20,467 nt of DNA from Planctomycetota bacterium (GCA_021106775.1 JAIOTL010000133.1:1-20467); one strand, 5' to 3'; shown: positions 1-7,590, numbered from the stretch's first letter. Program-made: numbers and translations. Notes: generated by a model from the sequence alone, not told the origin.

Positions 1-2736
1 AGATTTTATCAAACCTGTGCTGATATCATCGTCAGGTTCATTGTCAGACTTGTCGGTTTCACCGGTTTTTTTCTCGAACCTAAGATTATGCACTTTTGTG
101 TTATAAAGCGGCAAATACCGATAATAAATCTCAAGGTTAAGGATGTTTAAGCACGTCGCATAAAGTCTTCCGCCGATTTCACCCCAAAAATCCTCAAGCG
201 GGTCCCATGAACCCTGAAAATCACCTTCCTTTGTAATCTGGTAGCTCAGAATCGCTTGCTGAAGTGCCTTGTTCCATCTATTCCAATCCTTGCCGACACC
301 ATTTGTTATCATAAACATCGAAAGAGTTCCATAATACCAGTAATATGTGGTATGGAAAAAATCATCGTTATTTTTAAGCTTGCGATAATCCTGTTTACCC
401 CACATAGATTTTGAGCTGCGAAGTTTGCTCTTTTTCGGCAGATTAGTTTTCATCCATCTGATACTTTTAATCATCAATTTGTCAGTTGAGGGTACTCGCG
501 CATAAAGCCTGCATAAAACACTAACCGCAGTCATCGCAATGCCTCTTCGATACGGATAAACACTCCCGTTTATGCTGTAATACGCCGACCCATCCTCCTT
601 ATTCATAAGGTCTCTTACTCCCCGATAAGCATTTTCCCAGCTGCTGCGTCGAATCGGTAAACCAGAAGCCATAGCGGAATGCATTGCCATCATAACCCAG
701 CCTGTAATTGACATGTCAGTTCTGTTCTGAAGTTTGTTCGATGTATAATCCCAGCCGCCTGTTGCCTGCTGAGAGTTGTACAGAAATTTCAACGCTCTTT
801 TCAACGGCACAACGAGGTCTTCCCTTCTTGTGAGTGAATAATATTCAGAAAGCGCAAGCGTAACAATAGAATGATTGTACAACATCCCGCCAACTGTGCT
901 GCTGAAAACACCAGAACCAAACGACTGCCTATTTAACAGAAACTGCACCGCTTTCCTGATTGTTTCCTTGTATTCACCGAAATTCTCAGTATGTCCATCT
1001 CCAAGAAAACACAAAAGTGCAAGTCCGGTATATCCTTCAACATGCGCATTTCCGGTTGCAGGTGAATCTTCAGCACGCCACGAACCGTTCGCTTTCTGCT
1101 GTTCCGCAAGCCACATAAGCCCAAGCTTCACAGCATTTACGGTTTTCTTGGTTCCGCCATGCTTGGCAAGCATCTCTTCCTTGCCAGTACCACGTCTGTG
1201 ACCTGACATTTTTGAGTTTATACCTTCATCACCGCTTTTTTCCCCACCCTTCGTGCTTACGCTGACACCAAGGTCTTGCGTGTCAATTATCGACGGGCGA
1301 TCACTTTCGATTTTCCTGTCCTCTTTTGAATCTAGTGCTGTCGGGTTAAAGTCGATTCCGGGGATTTCAGGCATCGGCACATCTTCCGGGTTATTAAACT
1401 CAGGGTCATAATCAGTTTCTTTATTCATCGGGTCGTCTGGGTCATCTTCCTTGTCAGGCTGAATATCCATTGCAGAGTTGTCAATATCCTTTGCAAATAT
1501 ATTCGGGTCAAAATAACTCATTTTCTTAGGTTCTGTCTGTTGTGCTTCGACTAAAATAATAGACCAGAGAGCGATAATGAAAATGGAATGCACAATTGAT
1601 GTCAGCAGAAACCACTTCCAGTTTCCACCTTTAATCATTTCGGTTTCCAGAAGTCCCTGCTTGTTTTTCATGTATTTTTCGTTTTTTGACTCGAGCAGCG
1701 TAATATGTCTTATCTTTTTCGCTTGTTCCTCAGACAGAATTATGTGTGCATCATCAAACGCTTTTAATCTCGCCTTTAAACGCCAGGAAACCGGCATTTT
1801 GTATAAATTCTCTGCACCCAGAAGCATTGAAATCGCTTGCTCGTATTCCGCCAACTTCAGCGGTAGTTTGTTTTTTCGATAATTCTTCTCAATTCTTTTC
1901 TCAACTTTTACTGCAGAAACCTTCAAATCTTTAATCTGCTCCCATTTTTCCTCGATTTCCAGATGTTTTTCAGCAATTTCATCATCGACAATCTCAGGAT
2001 AGTTAAAATTTTTAGTATCTTCAGGATGATTACCGGGGGCAGCATCATTTTTTTCAAGGTCGAAACTGAGTATTGCTGCTTCAAGTTCCTTTAGCTGTTT
2101 TTTGATATTAATTCTTGAAATCTTTTTAAGCTCAAGGACTGAAGAATCATGCCTGGCATTAAGATATTCAGATTTCTTTCTCTGAAGCTTTAATTCATGC
2201 GAGGTGCTTTTTTTGTCCTTTTTTTGCTCAGCGTTTGGTTCTTTTTCTTCCGTAAGATTTTTCGCTTTTTGTCCGTTTTTTTTTAATAGTCGTGAAGTTC
2301 TTGGAAACTCACGTTTTTTTGGCATTCTTTTGATTTTTTCTGCTGATTTCTCTTTGCTTGAATGATTTTGATTTGTTTTTGAAATTTTATTAGCACTGAT
2401 TTTAACGGGTGAATCGTCAGAACTGATTTTCATCAACGTCTGTTCAATGTCGGCAATTAACAGACTTGTTTCAGATTGTGTGGTTTCATCCTCAAAAACT
2501 GCGTGTTCAATAAGCGGTTCTTCCACTAATTCTGGAATAGGCAGAAACTCATCAGTGTCTGTGGGTGTATAATCTTCATATGATTCTTCAGGTGAAGTGA
2601 ATACTGGTTTTTTTGTGTTACGGACATTTTTGGTAACGTCGAAATCGATAAGTTTCGGCGAAAAACAATCTGGACATAAATGCCCATTTGATACTTGCTT
2701 ATGTTTGCATACTGGACAAACGTTTTTCGTTGTCAT
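1..2736 (-). CDS. Zinc-ribbon, single-TM protein with prenyltransferase/squalene-cyclase-like toroid (3' end outside window)
   Basis: The frame is open from ATG at 2736 to the window edge: 912 residues with no stop, so the C-terminus is missing. A Shine-Dalgarno GAGG precedes the ATG. In order: a zinc ribbon with C7, C10, C21 and C24; a Lys/Glu-rich, probably coiled or disordered linker (about 50-370); one membrane helix near residues 377-397; an acidic Pro/Asp-rich stretch; then, from about 520 to 875, alpha-helical repeats of the prenyltransferase/squalene-oxidase type, with pieces such as LKFLYNSQQATGGWDY and WLAEQQKANGSW. Families with this toroid include terpene cyclases and many non-catalytic planctomycete-type proteins. 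I see no DXDD cyclase acid motif, so a binding or structural role is more likely (inference). The ribbon should be cytoplasmic and the toroid extracytoplasmic. It is divergent from floA. Confidence is high for a real gene and moderate for the fold. Confidence 0.85.
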   Translation of the reverse strand, partial: MTTKNVCPVCKHKQVSNGHLCPDCFSPKLIDFDVTKNVRNTKKPVFTSPEESYEDYTPTDTDEFLPIPELVEEPLIEHAVFEDETTQSETSLLIADIEQTLMKISSDDSPVKISANKISKTNQNHSSKEKSAEKIKRMPKKREFPRTSRLLKKNGQKAKNLTEEKEPNAEQKKDKKSTSHELKLQRKKSEYLNARHDSSVLELKKISRINIKKQLKELEAAILSFDLEKNDAAPGNHPEDTKNFNYPEIVDDEIAEKHLEIEEKWEQIKDLKVSAVKVEKRIEKNYRKNKLPLKLAEYEQAISMLLGAENLYKMPVSWRLKARLKAFDDAHIILSEEQAKKIRHITLLESKNEKYMKNKQGLLETEMIKGGNWKWFLLTSIVHSIFIIALWSIILVEAQQTEPKKMSYFDPNIFAKDIDNSAMDIQPDKEDDPDDPMNKETDYDPEFNNPEDVPMPEIPGIDFNPTALDSKEDRKIESDRPSIIDTQDLGVSVSTKGGEKSGDEGINSKMSGHRRGTGKEEMLAKHGGTKKTVNAVKLGLMWLAEQQKANGSWRAEDSPATGNAHVEGYTGLALLCFLGDGHTENFGEYKETIRKAVQFLLNRQSFGSGVFSSTVGGMLYNHSIVTLALSEYYSLTRREDLVVPLKRALKFLYNSQQATGGWDYTSNKLQNRTDMSITGWVMMAMHSAMASGLPIRRSSWENAYRGVRDLMNKEDGSAYYSINGSVYPYRRGIAMTAVSVLCRLYARVPSTDKLMIKSIRWMKTNLPKKSKLRSSKSMWGKQDYRKLKNNDDFFHTTYYWYYGTLSMFMITNGVGKDWNRWNKALQQAILSYQITKEGDFQGSWDPLEDFWGEIGGRLYATCLNILNLEIYYRYLPLYNTKVHNLRFEKKTGETDKSDNEPDDDISTGLIKS

Positions 2737-2848
2737 TAAAGCCTCGTTGTTACTGCATAAATATAACATTTTTATGCGCAAAAATCCAGAAAATATAGAT
2801 TTTTCAAGCAACTGATTCACTTCGGTTTTCAAAGAAACACAGCAGGTA

Positions 2849-2861
2849 AACAACAGTTGTT
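2849..2861. promoter_or_regulatory. Odd palindrome overlapping the floA -35 region
   Basis: AACAAC-A-GTTGTT is a perfect 6+1+6 palindrome. It runs into the -35 hexamer of the predicted floA promoter, so it could be an operator. No other copy was noticed in the window, and chance cannot be excluded. Confidence 0.25.
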
Positions 2862-2887
2862 GAATGAATAAAAAATGGTCTTATAAT
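2860..2887 (+). promoter_or_regulatory. Sigma-70-type promoter for floA
   Basis: TTGAAT (2860-2865) and a perfect TATAAT (2882-2887) are separated by 16 bases and lie 35 bases upstream of the floA ATG. This is the best housekeeping promoter match in the window. A Shine-Dalgarno AAAGGGA follows at 2912-2918. Confidence 0.65.
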
Positions 2888-2922
2888 TTAGTTAAACACA
2901 AAAACTTTATGAAAGGGACGAA

Positions 2923-3990
2923 ATGTATTTACTAAATTCGCTTCTATTACTTGCAACAGACTCTGGAACCGAGGATCCCACATGGATTATTTTCCTCATT
3001 ATTATCGGTATTATTGTTCTGGGTTTTATATTTTTTGTAATGAAATTTGTCGGACTCTGGTTCCAGGCGTACATGTCAAAGGCGGATATTGGAATTTTTG
3101 ACCTAATCGGCATGTATTTCAGGAAAGTCGATGCAAGACTCATTGTAAACAATAAAATTGCGCTTGTGCAGGCAGGACTGCGCAATATATCGACGAAAGA
3201 GCTTGAAGCACATTTTCTCGCAAAAGGAAATGTTACAACTGTTACAAGGTCGGTTATCGCAGCGGATAGAGCGGACCTGAAGCTTAATTTTAAAATGGCT
3301 GCAGGCATCGACCTTGCCGGTCGAAATGTTCTCGATGCTGTTCAAACCTCGGTCAATCCTCGCGTCATCGATTGTCCAGACCCAAGAAAAGGGAGAACAA
3401 CGATTGATGCTGTTGCGATGGACGGAATTCAGCTTAAAGCCAAGGCACGTGTTACTGTCAGAACAAATCTTGGCAAACTCATCGGTGGTGCAACTGAAGA
3501 TACGATTATCGCACGTGTTGGTGAGGGCATTGTTTCTGCAATCGGTTCATCTATCACGTATGCGGAAGTGCTGGAGAATCCTGACAAAATCTCCAAGCAG
3601 GTTCTTGCAAGAGGTTTGGACTCAGGAACCGCATTTGAAATCCTTTCAATTGATATTGCTGACATTGATGTTGGTGTGAATATCGGTGCGAAACTTCAGG
3701 CAGACCAGGCGGAAGCGGACATGCGCGTTGCACGGGCAAAGGCGGAGGAAAGAGCGGCATTGGCACGTGCGGAAGAGCAGGAGATGGTTGCGAGAACCCA
3801 GGAAAACCGCGCGAAAGTCGTCGAAGCGGAAGCAAAGATTCCTCAGGCAATTGCAGAATCATTCCGCAGCGGAAATCTTGGAATCCTCGATTATTACCGC
3901 ATCAAGAATATTCAGGCAGATACGAATATGCGTGAGTCAATCGGCGGGTCTGACAAAAAATCTGGTGAAACAGGTGACAAACAGGTTTAA
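2923..3990 (+). CDS. floA: Flotillin-like protein FloA
   Basis: This is a 355-residue FloA (YqfA-type) bacterial flotillin, a membrane scaffold that organises functional membrane microdomains. A very hydrophobic segment at residues 21-44 is the membrane anchor. A band-7/PHB-like region follows (about 50-230) with hallmark stretches such as [31 protein letters not shown] and the [14 protein letters not shown] junction. The C-terminal third is the expected Ala/Glu-rich coiled coil ([20 protein letters not shown]) and ends in the [19 protein letters not shown] block typical of FloA. Length is close to the family norm of about 330. It starts with an ATG behind AAAGGGA and has its own promoter. 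It is followed after 31 bases by a small membrane protein gene, probably co-transcribed. The nfeD gene often paired with flotillin genes is not adjacent. Confidence 0.95.
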   Translation: MYLLNSLLLLATDSGTEDPTWIIFLIIIGIIVLGFIFFVMKFVGLWFQAYMSKADIGIFDLIGMYFRKVDARLIVNNKIALVQAGLRNISTKELEAHFLAKGNVTTVTRSVIAADRADLKLNFKMAAGIDLAGRNVLDAVQTSVNPRVIDCPDPRKGRTTIDAVAMDGIQLKAKARVTVRTNLGKLIGGATEDTIIARVGEGIVSAIGSSITYAEVLENPDKISKQVLARGLDSGTAFEILSIDIADIDVGVNIGAKLQADQAEADMRVARAKAEERAALARAEEQEMVARTQENRAKVVEAEAKIPQAIAESFRSGNLGILDYYRIKNIQADTNMRESIGGSDKKSGETGDKQV

Positions 3991-4003
3991 CGGATAACTA
4001 CGA

Positions 4004-4017
4004 CTCCGTTCGGAGGG
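4004..4017 (+). promoter_or_regulatory. Shine-Dalgarno inside a small hairpin between floA and the next gene
   Basis: CTCC-GTTC-GGAG forms a short stem whose right arm is the GGAGG Shine-Dalgarno of the 4022 gene. Only four or five base pairs are possible, so any effect on translation would be mild, for example coupling to ribosomes leaving floA. Confidence 0.3.
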
Positions 4018-4021
4018 AATC

Positions 4022-4750
4022 ATGAATTTATTAAACATAGAATCTTTTTTGATATTTGCCGGTGAAGATGGAGGCATTTTTCAGTTGGTTGTTGCGGCAA
4101 TCATAATTCTCACCAGCGTCATTGCAAGTGCTAAGGGTGCCAAGAAAAAACAGGAGCAGGAAAAGGAAAAACAGCGGTTGCGTCAAATTAATGCTTCGAA
4201 AACTCCATCATCAAATGTTCCTCAGACACAACAGCGAAAACCTCAGCCTGCGAAGTTCTGGGGTATTCCGCTTGAGGAAATTGAGGAATCCGAGGAAATT
4301 GAAGAGACTGACGACGATTATGTTGATTACGACGATGACGATGATTATGACCCGCTTGAACCTCATCCAGCACGCGTTCAAAAAAGCTTTGCACATAAGA
4401 TTCATGAACCGGTATTTGAATCCGACATTAAACTGGGTGAGCTTCAGAACAAGCATCTTAAAAGCAGTGTTGAGACAAAACATTTGCGATCCAGCATAGA
4501 AAAACAGACGCTTGATACGCAGATTGAATCTCTTGATGTCATGTCGGGTAAAGCTGGTGGAATTTCGGGTAAAGTAAAAGATTCTGGCAAAAGCAAAGTG
4601 AAGATTGAGATAACTGTGCCCAAGGGAAGCTCGGAAGCACTTGTGCATGCGGTTGTACTCGGTGAGATTTTCGGTCCACCGATAACCCTTCGCCCGCCGT
4701 ACAACCTAACAGACGAAGAGGAAGCTTTCAAGAAATCAACATTAATCTGA
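4022..4750 (+). CDS. Small membrane-anchored acidic protein, floA partner
   Basis: This is a 242-residue protein of unknown function. It has one N-terminal membrane helix (about residues 20-37, QLVVAAIIILTSVIASAKGA) and then a Lys/Gln/Glu-rich juxtamembrane stretch. A strongly acidic segment follows (about 88-115, with runs of Asp and Tyr), then a helical region, and the C-terminus carries the compact motif VVLGEIFGPPITLRPPYN. The E-I-x-G-P-P-x-x-L-R core looks like a conserved short linear or docking motif. I have an impression of similar EILGPP endings in hypothetical proteins of other phyla but cannot verify it. The ATG follows a strong GGAGGGA. It lies 31 bases after floA and is followed by an intrinsic terminator, so floA and this gene form a two-gene operon. 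A role in flotillin assembly is inferred from position only. Confidence 0.85.
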   Translation: MNLLNIESFLIFAGEDGGIFQLVVAAIIILTSVIASAKGAKKKQEQEKEKQRLRQINASKTPSSNVPQTQQRKPQPAKFWGIPLEEIEESEEIEETDDDYVDYDDDDDYDPLEPHPARVQKSFAHKIHEPVFESDIKLGELQNKHLKSSVETKHLRSSIEKQTLDTQIESLDVMSGKAGGISGKVKDSGKSKVKIEITVPKGSSEALVHAVVLGEIFGPPITLRPPYNLTDEEEAFKKSTLI

Positions 4751-4781
4751 TTTAGAGTATTAAAAAGCGAATAAATCTTAC

Positions 4782-4807
4782 AGAAGCCCTGGTTTTCAGG
4801 GCTTTTT
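4782..4807 (+). terminator. Intrinsic terminator of the floA operon
   Basis: AAGCCCTG (4784-4791), a 5-base loop, CAGGGCTT (4797-4804) and a T-run form a perfect 8-bp stem. It lies 34 bases after the stop of the 4022 gene. Confidence 0.85.
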
Positions 4808-4842
4808 CGAATTATTTTGTAGTAATGCAGAAATGATGTTTC

Positions 4843-4924
4843 TGTCATTCCCAACTTGATTGGGAATCCAGCGAAAACAAGTAAAATTCAATATTTCTGG
4901 ATTCCTGCTTTCGCAGGAAAGATA
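4843..4924 (-). repeat. Dispersed double-hairpin (REP/BIME-like) element, copy 1
   Basis: An 82-bp element starts with TGTCATTCC and contains two different 8-bp hairpins: ATTCCCAA/TTGGGAAT (loop CTTGA) and ATTCCTGC/GCAGGAA(A) (loop TTTC). Between them are 25 bases of AT-rich spacer with no clear conservation. The reverse complement of the element at 16804-16883 matches it arm for arm. The right end here is decayed (GGAAAGATA instead of GGAATGACA). Strand is given relative to copy 2. No transposase gene lies nearby. Confidence 0.8.
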
Positions 4925-4934
4925 ACGGAGGGTT

Positions 4935-4954
4935 GACAGGCAAGGATGCCTGTC
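4935..4954. repeat. Perfect 8-bp hairpin, REP-like
   Basis: GACAGGCA, loop AGGA, TGCCTGTC. It has no T-run on either strand, so it is not a classical terminator. It follows the 4843-4924 repeat by 10 bases and may belong to the same cluster of palindromic repeats. Confidence 0.55.
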
Positions 4955-5006
4955 CTACTGACGCCTCTACAAAACCGTAAAATTCGGTGTACATCATCAA
5001 TGGGAC

Positions 5007-5030
5007 GGAAAGAAACGCAGGTTTACCTGC
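5007..5030 (-). terminator. Probable weak terminator of nuoD
   Basis: Just after the nuoD stop, the minus strand reads GCAGG-TAAA-CCTGC-G-TTTCTTT. The stem is 5 bp, extendable by AAA/TTT across a G-G mismatch, followed by a T-rich tract. Position supports it; the stem is short. Confidence 0.45.
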
Positions 5031-5032
5031 CT

Positions 5033-6262
5033 TTATCTGTCGATTTCGCCGAGAACGATGTCAACTGAGCCCAAAATCGCAATAAAATCAGCAACGAGAT
5101 AGCCCCTGACAATTGCCGGTAGTGCAGAAACAGACGCGAATGCAGGCGACCTAACCTTTATGCGCACTGCTCGGTCAGAACCATCGGAAATGATATAAAA
5201 TCCAAGCTCTCCACGTGGATTCTCACCTGCGAAATATGCTTCTCCTGCAGGCGGTTTCACGGTTTTTAGATATTTCTTGATATTTACCGCAAGTTTGTCC
5301 TTGTTATCCGCGCCACCAGGCAGATTATCGAGGCAGTAACGCACAATCTTCGCAGACTCTTCCATTTCAAGCATTCTGGAGTAATATCTCGACCAAACAT
5401 CACCCATCACAACATCTCCGTTTTGCACGGGTTGCCAGGTTGGGTCAAAATTCACTACATTAAAGACTTTTTTATCGAATAAATCTTTGTAAAGTGAATA
5501 TGGCTCATCCCTGCGTAAGTCGCGGTCGCAGATGCTGTCTGCAACACCCGATGCACGAAGATTTGGACCTGTAATCGCATAGTCAAGCGCAATATCCTCG
5601 GTCATAATGCCGACTTTGCTTGTGCGTGCAAGAAGAATTGAATTATATGTCAGAATATCGTGATATTCCGGAAGTTTCAGCGCGAGCCAGTCAAGGAAAT
5701 TATATGTTTTTGTCACCCATTCCTGCGTTATGTCCCGCAATACGCCTCCTACGCGGATAAAGTTATAATTCAAGCGTTGTCCGCAAAGCTCCTCAAACAA
5801 TGTGTAACACATCTCGCGCTCGCGGAAGCCGTATAAAAATGGAGTAACAGCTCCGACATCGTTGGCAAATGTTGCGAAAAACAGCAAATGTGATGCAATT
5901 CTCTGCAATTCGCCGATGATGACGCGCAAATATTCCGCTCGTTCAGGTACTTCGAGCTTTTCGCCGTAAAGTTTTTCAACCGCCAGCGAATATGTCCAGT
6001 TGTTGGTCATTGCAGCGATATAATCCAACCTGTCCGTGTACGGATGAAATTGCACGTAGGATACGTTTTCAGCGGTTTTCTCGGCACAACGGTGCAGGTA
6101 TCCGATGACGCTTTCGCAGTCTACGATTTGCTCGCCGTCAAGCTTGAGCACCGCCCGGAAAACCCCATGAGTTGACGGATGTTGAGGTCCGAAATTCACC
6201 GAAATCTCCTCGGACACGAGGTCTGAACACTCGTTTTTGGACAAACTTTTATCTGCTGTCAT
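5033..6262 (-). CDS. nuoD: NADH-quinone oxidoreductase subunit D (49-kDa subunit)
   Basis: This is the NuoD subunit of respiratory complex I, which with NuoB frames the quinone pocket at the cytoplasmic side of the membrane. Clear family motifs are NFGPQHPSTHGVFR near the N-terminus, then GYLHRCAEKTAEN, QFHPYTDRLDY, RVIIGELQRIASHLL and FNFIRVGGV-type sequence, and GENPRGELGFYIISDG and SVDIVLGEIDR at the end. I chose ATG 6262 (409 residues) because GAGGA sits five to six bases upstream. A TTG six codons earlier (6280) is possible, but its Shine-Dalgarno is too close. Length is normal for a separate NuoD. No nuoB, nuoC, nuoE or nuoF lies on either side: the upstream neighbour, 67 bases away, is an AlbA_2 protein and the downstream operon is floA. 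A solitary nuoD is unusual. Confidence 0.93.
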   Translation of the reverse strand: MTADKSLSKNECSDLVSEEISVNFGPQHPSTHGVFRAVLKLDGEQIVDCESVIGYLHRCAEKTAENVSYVQFHPYTDRLDYIAAMTNNWTYSLAVEKLYGEKLEVPERAEYLRVIIGELQRIASHLLFFATFANDVGAVTPFLYGFREREMCYTLFEELCGQRLNYNFIRVGGVLRDITQEWVTKTYNFLDWLALKLPEYHDILTYNSILLARTSKVGIMTEDIALDYAITGPNLRASGVADSICDRDLRRDEPYSLYKDLFDKKVFNVVNFDPTWQPVQNGDVVMGDVWSRYYSRMLEMEESAKIVRYCLDNLPGGADNKDKLAVNIKKYLKTVKPPAGEAYFAGENPRGELGFYIISDGSDRAVRIKVRSPAFASVSALPAIVRGYLVADFIAILGSVDIVLGEIDR

Positions 6263-6329
6263 TATTTCCTCGAATTGCAATTGCTCCTATGATTCCAAAT
6301 TTTATGCAAATTTCAAGCAGCATGTAATA

Positions 6330-7190
6330 TTAAACAATATCTTCAAATGGACTAATAAAACCAAATCTCTTTTCAAGCAAAGAAATTGCTTCCCTTAAAT
6401 TAGTAAGCAATAACTTATATAGCTTATTCACAGAATTTTCCTTCTCAGTTCTTTGCGGACCTGTTGTTGAATTCCAATTTAAATTGAAATCCTTTAGTAA
6501 GCTTATTTCATCATTTAGTTCCCGTATTTTATTCCGGATTGTAAATATTGTATTAATAAAGTGCTTTTCTTCATGTAGCTCAATGTATGCATCACTCAAC
6601 AATGAATTAATAACCGAACAATCTAATGTTCTAAGTTCACTTGACCTTGAATTTATTTGATCACGATTGTTTACCATTTCTAAAAATAAGAGATTTATTT
6701 TCCTGCGTCGTTCTTGATAGTTTAGAAAACTCATTCGAATCTCCTCGTATGTCATTTGTTCACATCCAGTGTTTGTTCTCTTATAAAACGTTCTTTTATC
6801 ACTCGAATCAACAATATGCGGTCTTTCTGGACTAAGTGGTATTTCAAAAACGTAAATTAATTTTTCTTTTTCGTTTGGAATTTCTATAGGTAACGGTGCA
6901 CTATAGTAAATCGTTGGATTCGATTTAATTTTATGTCCGAAGTCCCTTGCAATTTCCGAGTTCTTTACAATTCCTTTGATTTCAAACTTGCCATTTCTCT
7001 GTCCTACACCAATAATTACAAAACCTCCCTTAGTATTAGCAAATGAACAACAAGTTTTTGTCAAGTTAAAAGAATCCGGCAGATCAAGTTTGAAATCGAA
7101 TGTATCGGTTTCTATTCCATAATTTTCAGCAAGTTCTCTAATAACTTCGTATGTCCAGTCGTCGAGTTTTGTGGGAATATTTACAGTCAT
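6330..7190 (-). CDS. AlbA_2 / Schlafen-type putative nucleic-acid-binding protein
   Basis: A 286-residue protein. Residues about 25-160 match the AlbA_2 (formerly AAA_4, Schlafen) domain: an acidic-Phe-Lys element (FDFKLDLPD), the central block SFANTKGGFVIIGVGQRNGK, and the end R-x-F-Y-K-R-T-N-T-G-C-E-Q-M-T-Y-E-E-I, which matches the usual 'R-x-x-x-R-x-G-S-x-T' edge. The domain is known in DNA/RNA-binding regulators, Schlafen nucleases and some defence proteins. Residues 165-286 form a helical, probably coiled-coil tail with no family I recognise. There is no helix-turn-helix tail of the RecG-like regulator type. Base composition is clearly more AT-rich (about a third GC in sampled lines) than nuoD (about half), which suggests transfer. 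The start is ATG 7190 with a weak GAG Shine-Dalgarno. nuoD follows on the same strand after 67 bases, probably by accident of insertion. Confidence 0.82.
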   Translation of the reverse strand: MTVNIPTKLDDWTYEVIRELAENYGIETDTFDFKLDLPDSFNLTKTCCSFANTKGGFVIIGVGQRNGKFEIKGIVKNSEIARDFGHKIKSNPTIYYSAPLPIEIPNEKEKLIYVFEIPLSPERPHIVDSSDKRTFYKRTNTGCEQMTYEEIRMSFLNYQERRRKINLLFLEMVNNRDQINSRSSELRTLDCSVINSLLSDAYIELHEEKHFINTIFTIRNKIRELNDEISLLKDFNLNWNSTTGPQRTEKENSVNKLYKLLLTNLREAISLLEKRFGFISPFEDIV

Positions 7191-7391
7191 TGCATCATCT
7201 CATAAGAATTTCTGTATTTGTATTGAAATTGTACCATAGAATAAACTGTTTAGTCTGATTAACACTTTGCTCGAACCGAAACAATTTCATTAACCAAAAA
7301 TGTTCTTTCTTGCATGTACATGATTATCATTCTTGAGTAATCGCTTATATTTTCATACTTTCGCAAGTTCTCCTCGACCTTTGTATAAGTT

Positions 7392-7406
7392 TGGCACAAC
7401 CTTTGC
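7392..7406 (+). promoter_or_regulatory. Sigma-54 (-24/-12) promoter
   Basis: TGGCAC (7392-7397), five bases, TTGC (7403-7406), preceded by T and followed by T. This is the RpoN consensus TTGGCAC-N5-TTGCW with exact spacing between the invariant GG and GC. Transcription would start near 7417-7419, about 28 bases before the Shine-Dalgarno/ATG at 7436-7449. The site is intergenic, in the right orientation and close to a strong ribosome binding site, which makes chance less likely than for an intragenic match. I did not identify an enhancer-binding-protein site upstream. Confidence 0.65.
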
Positions 7407-7446
7407 TTAATATATTTTAGAGAAAAACCACCGAAAGGGAGGTGAT

Positions 7447-7590
7447 ATGCCAAAACTTGCAGTTTGAAATGCATTCTCGGTTTTTGCGATTTTAACTTTT
7501 CTCGCTCTGACTGAGTTAAGCGGTGGAAAAGTCTCGTTCAGCAGGGACCTTGACCAACCGGTTTCCACAAAGAATGCGGTTTTGAAATGA
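7447..7590 (+). pseudogene. Small membrane-protein frame interrupted by in-frame UGA
   Basis: GGGAGGTGAT, nearly the full complement of the 16S rRNA tail, sits immediately before ATG 7447. The frame reads MPKLAV, then TGA at 7465-7467, then continues without a stop for 40 codons to TGA at 7588-7590. The continuation NAFSVFAILTFLALTELSGG is a credible membrane helix and is followed by a short polar tail ending in STKNAVLK. No ATG, GTG or TTG occurs in frame after the internal TGA, so the downstream part cannot start independently. Genuine gene ends here use TGA as stop (4748-4750, 15785-15787), so the genetic code looks standard. Options are: a Trp-to-stop mutation (TGG to TGA) making a pseudogene, a sequencing error, UGA recoding, or a structured RNA whose frame is accidental. 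No obvious SECIS-like stem follows the UGA. Confidence 0.4.
7523..7568 (+). ncRNA. Possible nested RNA hairpin downstream of the sigma-54 promoter
   Basis: GTGGAAA (7523-7529) pairs with TTTCCAC (7562-7568). Inside it, GTCTC (7531-7535) pairs with GGGAC (7544-7548, one G-U). This could be structure in a sigma-54-driven transcript or chance. Confidence 0.25.

Noticed and set aside
875..1201. 108-codon plus-strand frame
   Set aside because: It is a shadow of the toroid protein on the opposite strand. No ribosome site, and the composition is non-protein-like.
2907..3308. 133-codon minus-strand frame
   Set aside because: It is antisense to the well-supported floA and includes its start region; a shadow frame.
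7259..7474. 71-codon minus-strand frame upstream of the AlbA_2 gene
   Set aside because: No ribosome binding site, no recognisable domain, and it runs antisense through the sigma-54 promoter and Shine-Dalgarno. A decayed gene fragment in the AT-rich part cannot be excluded.
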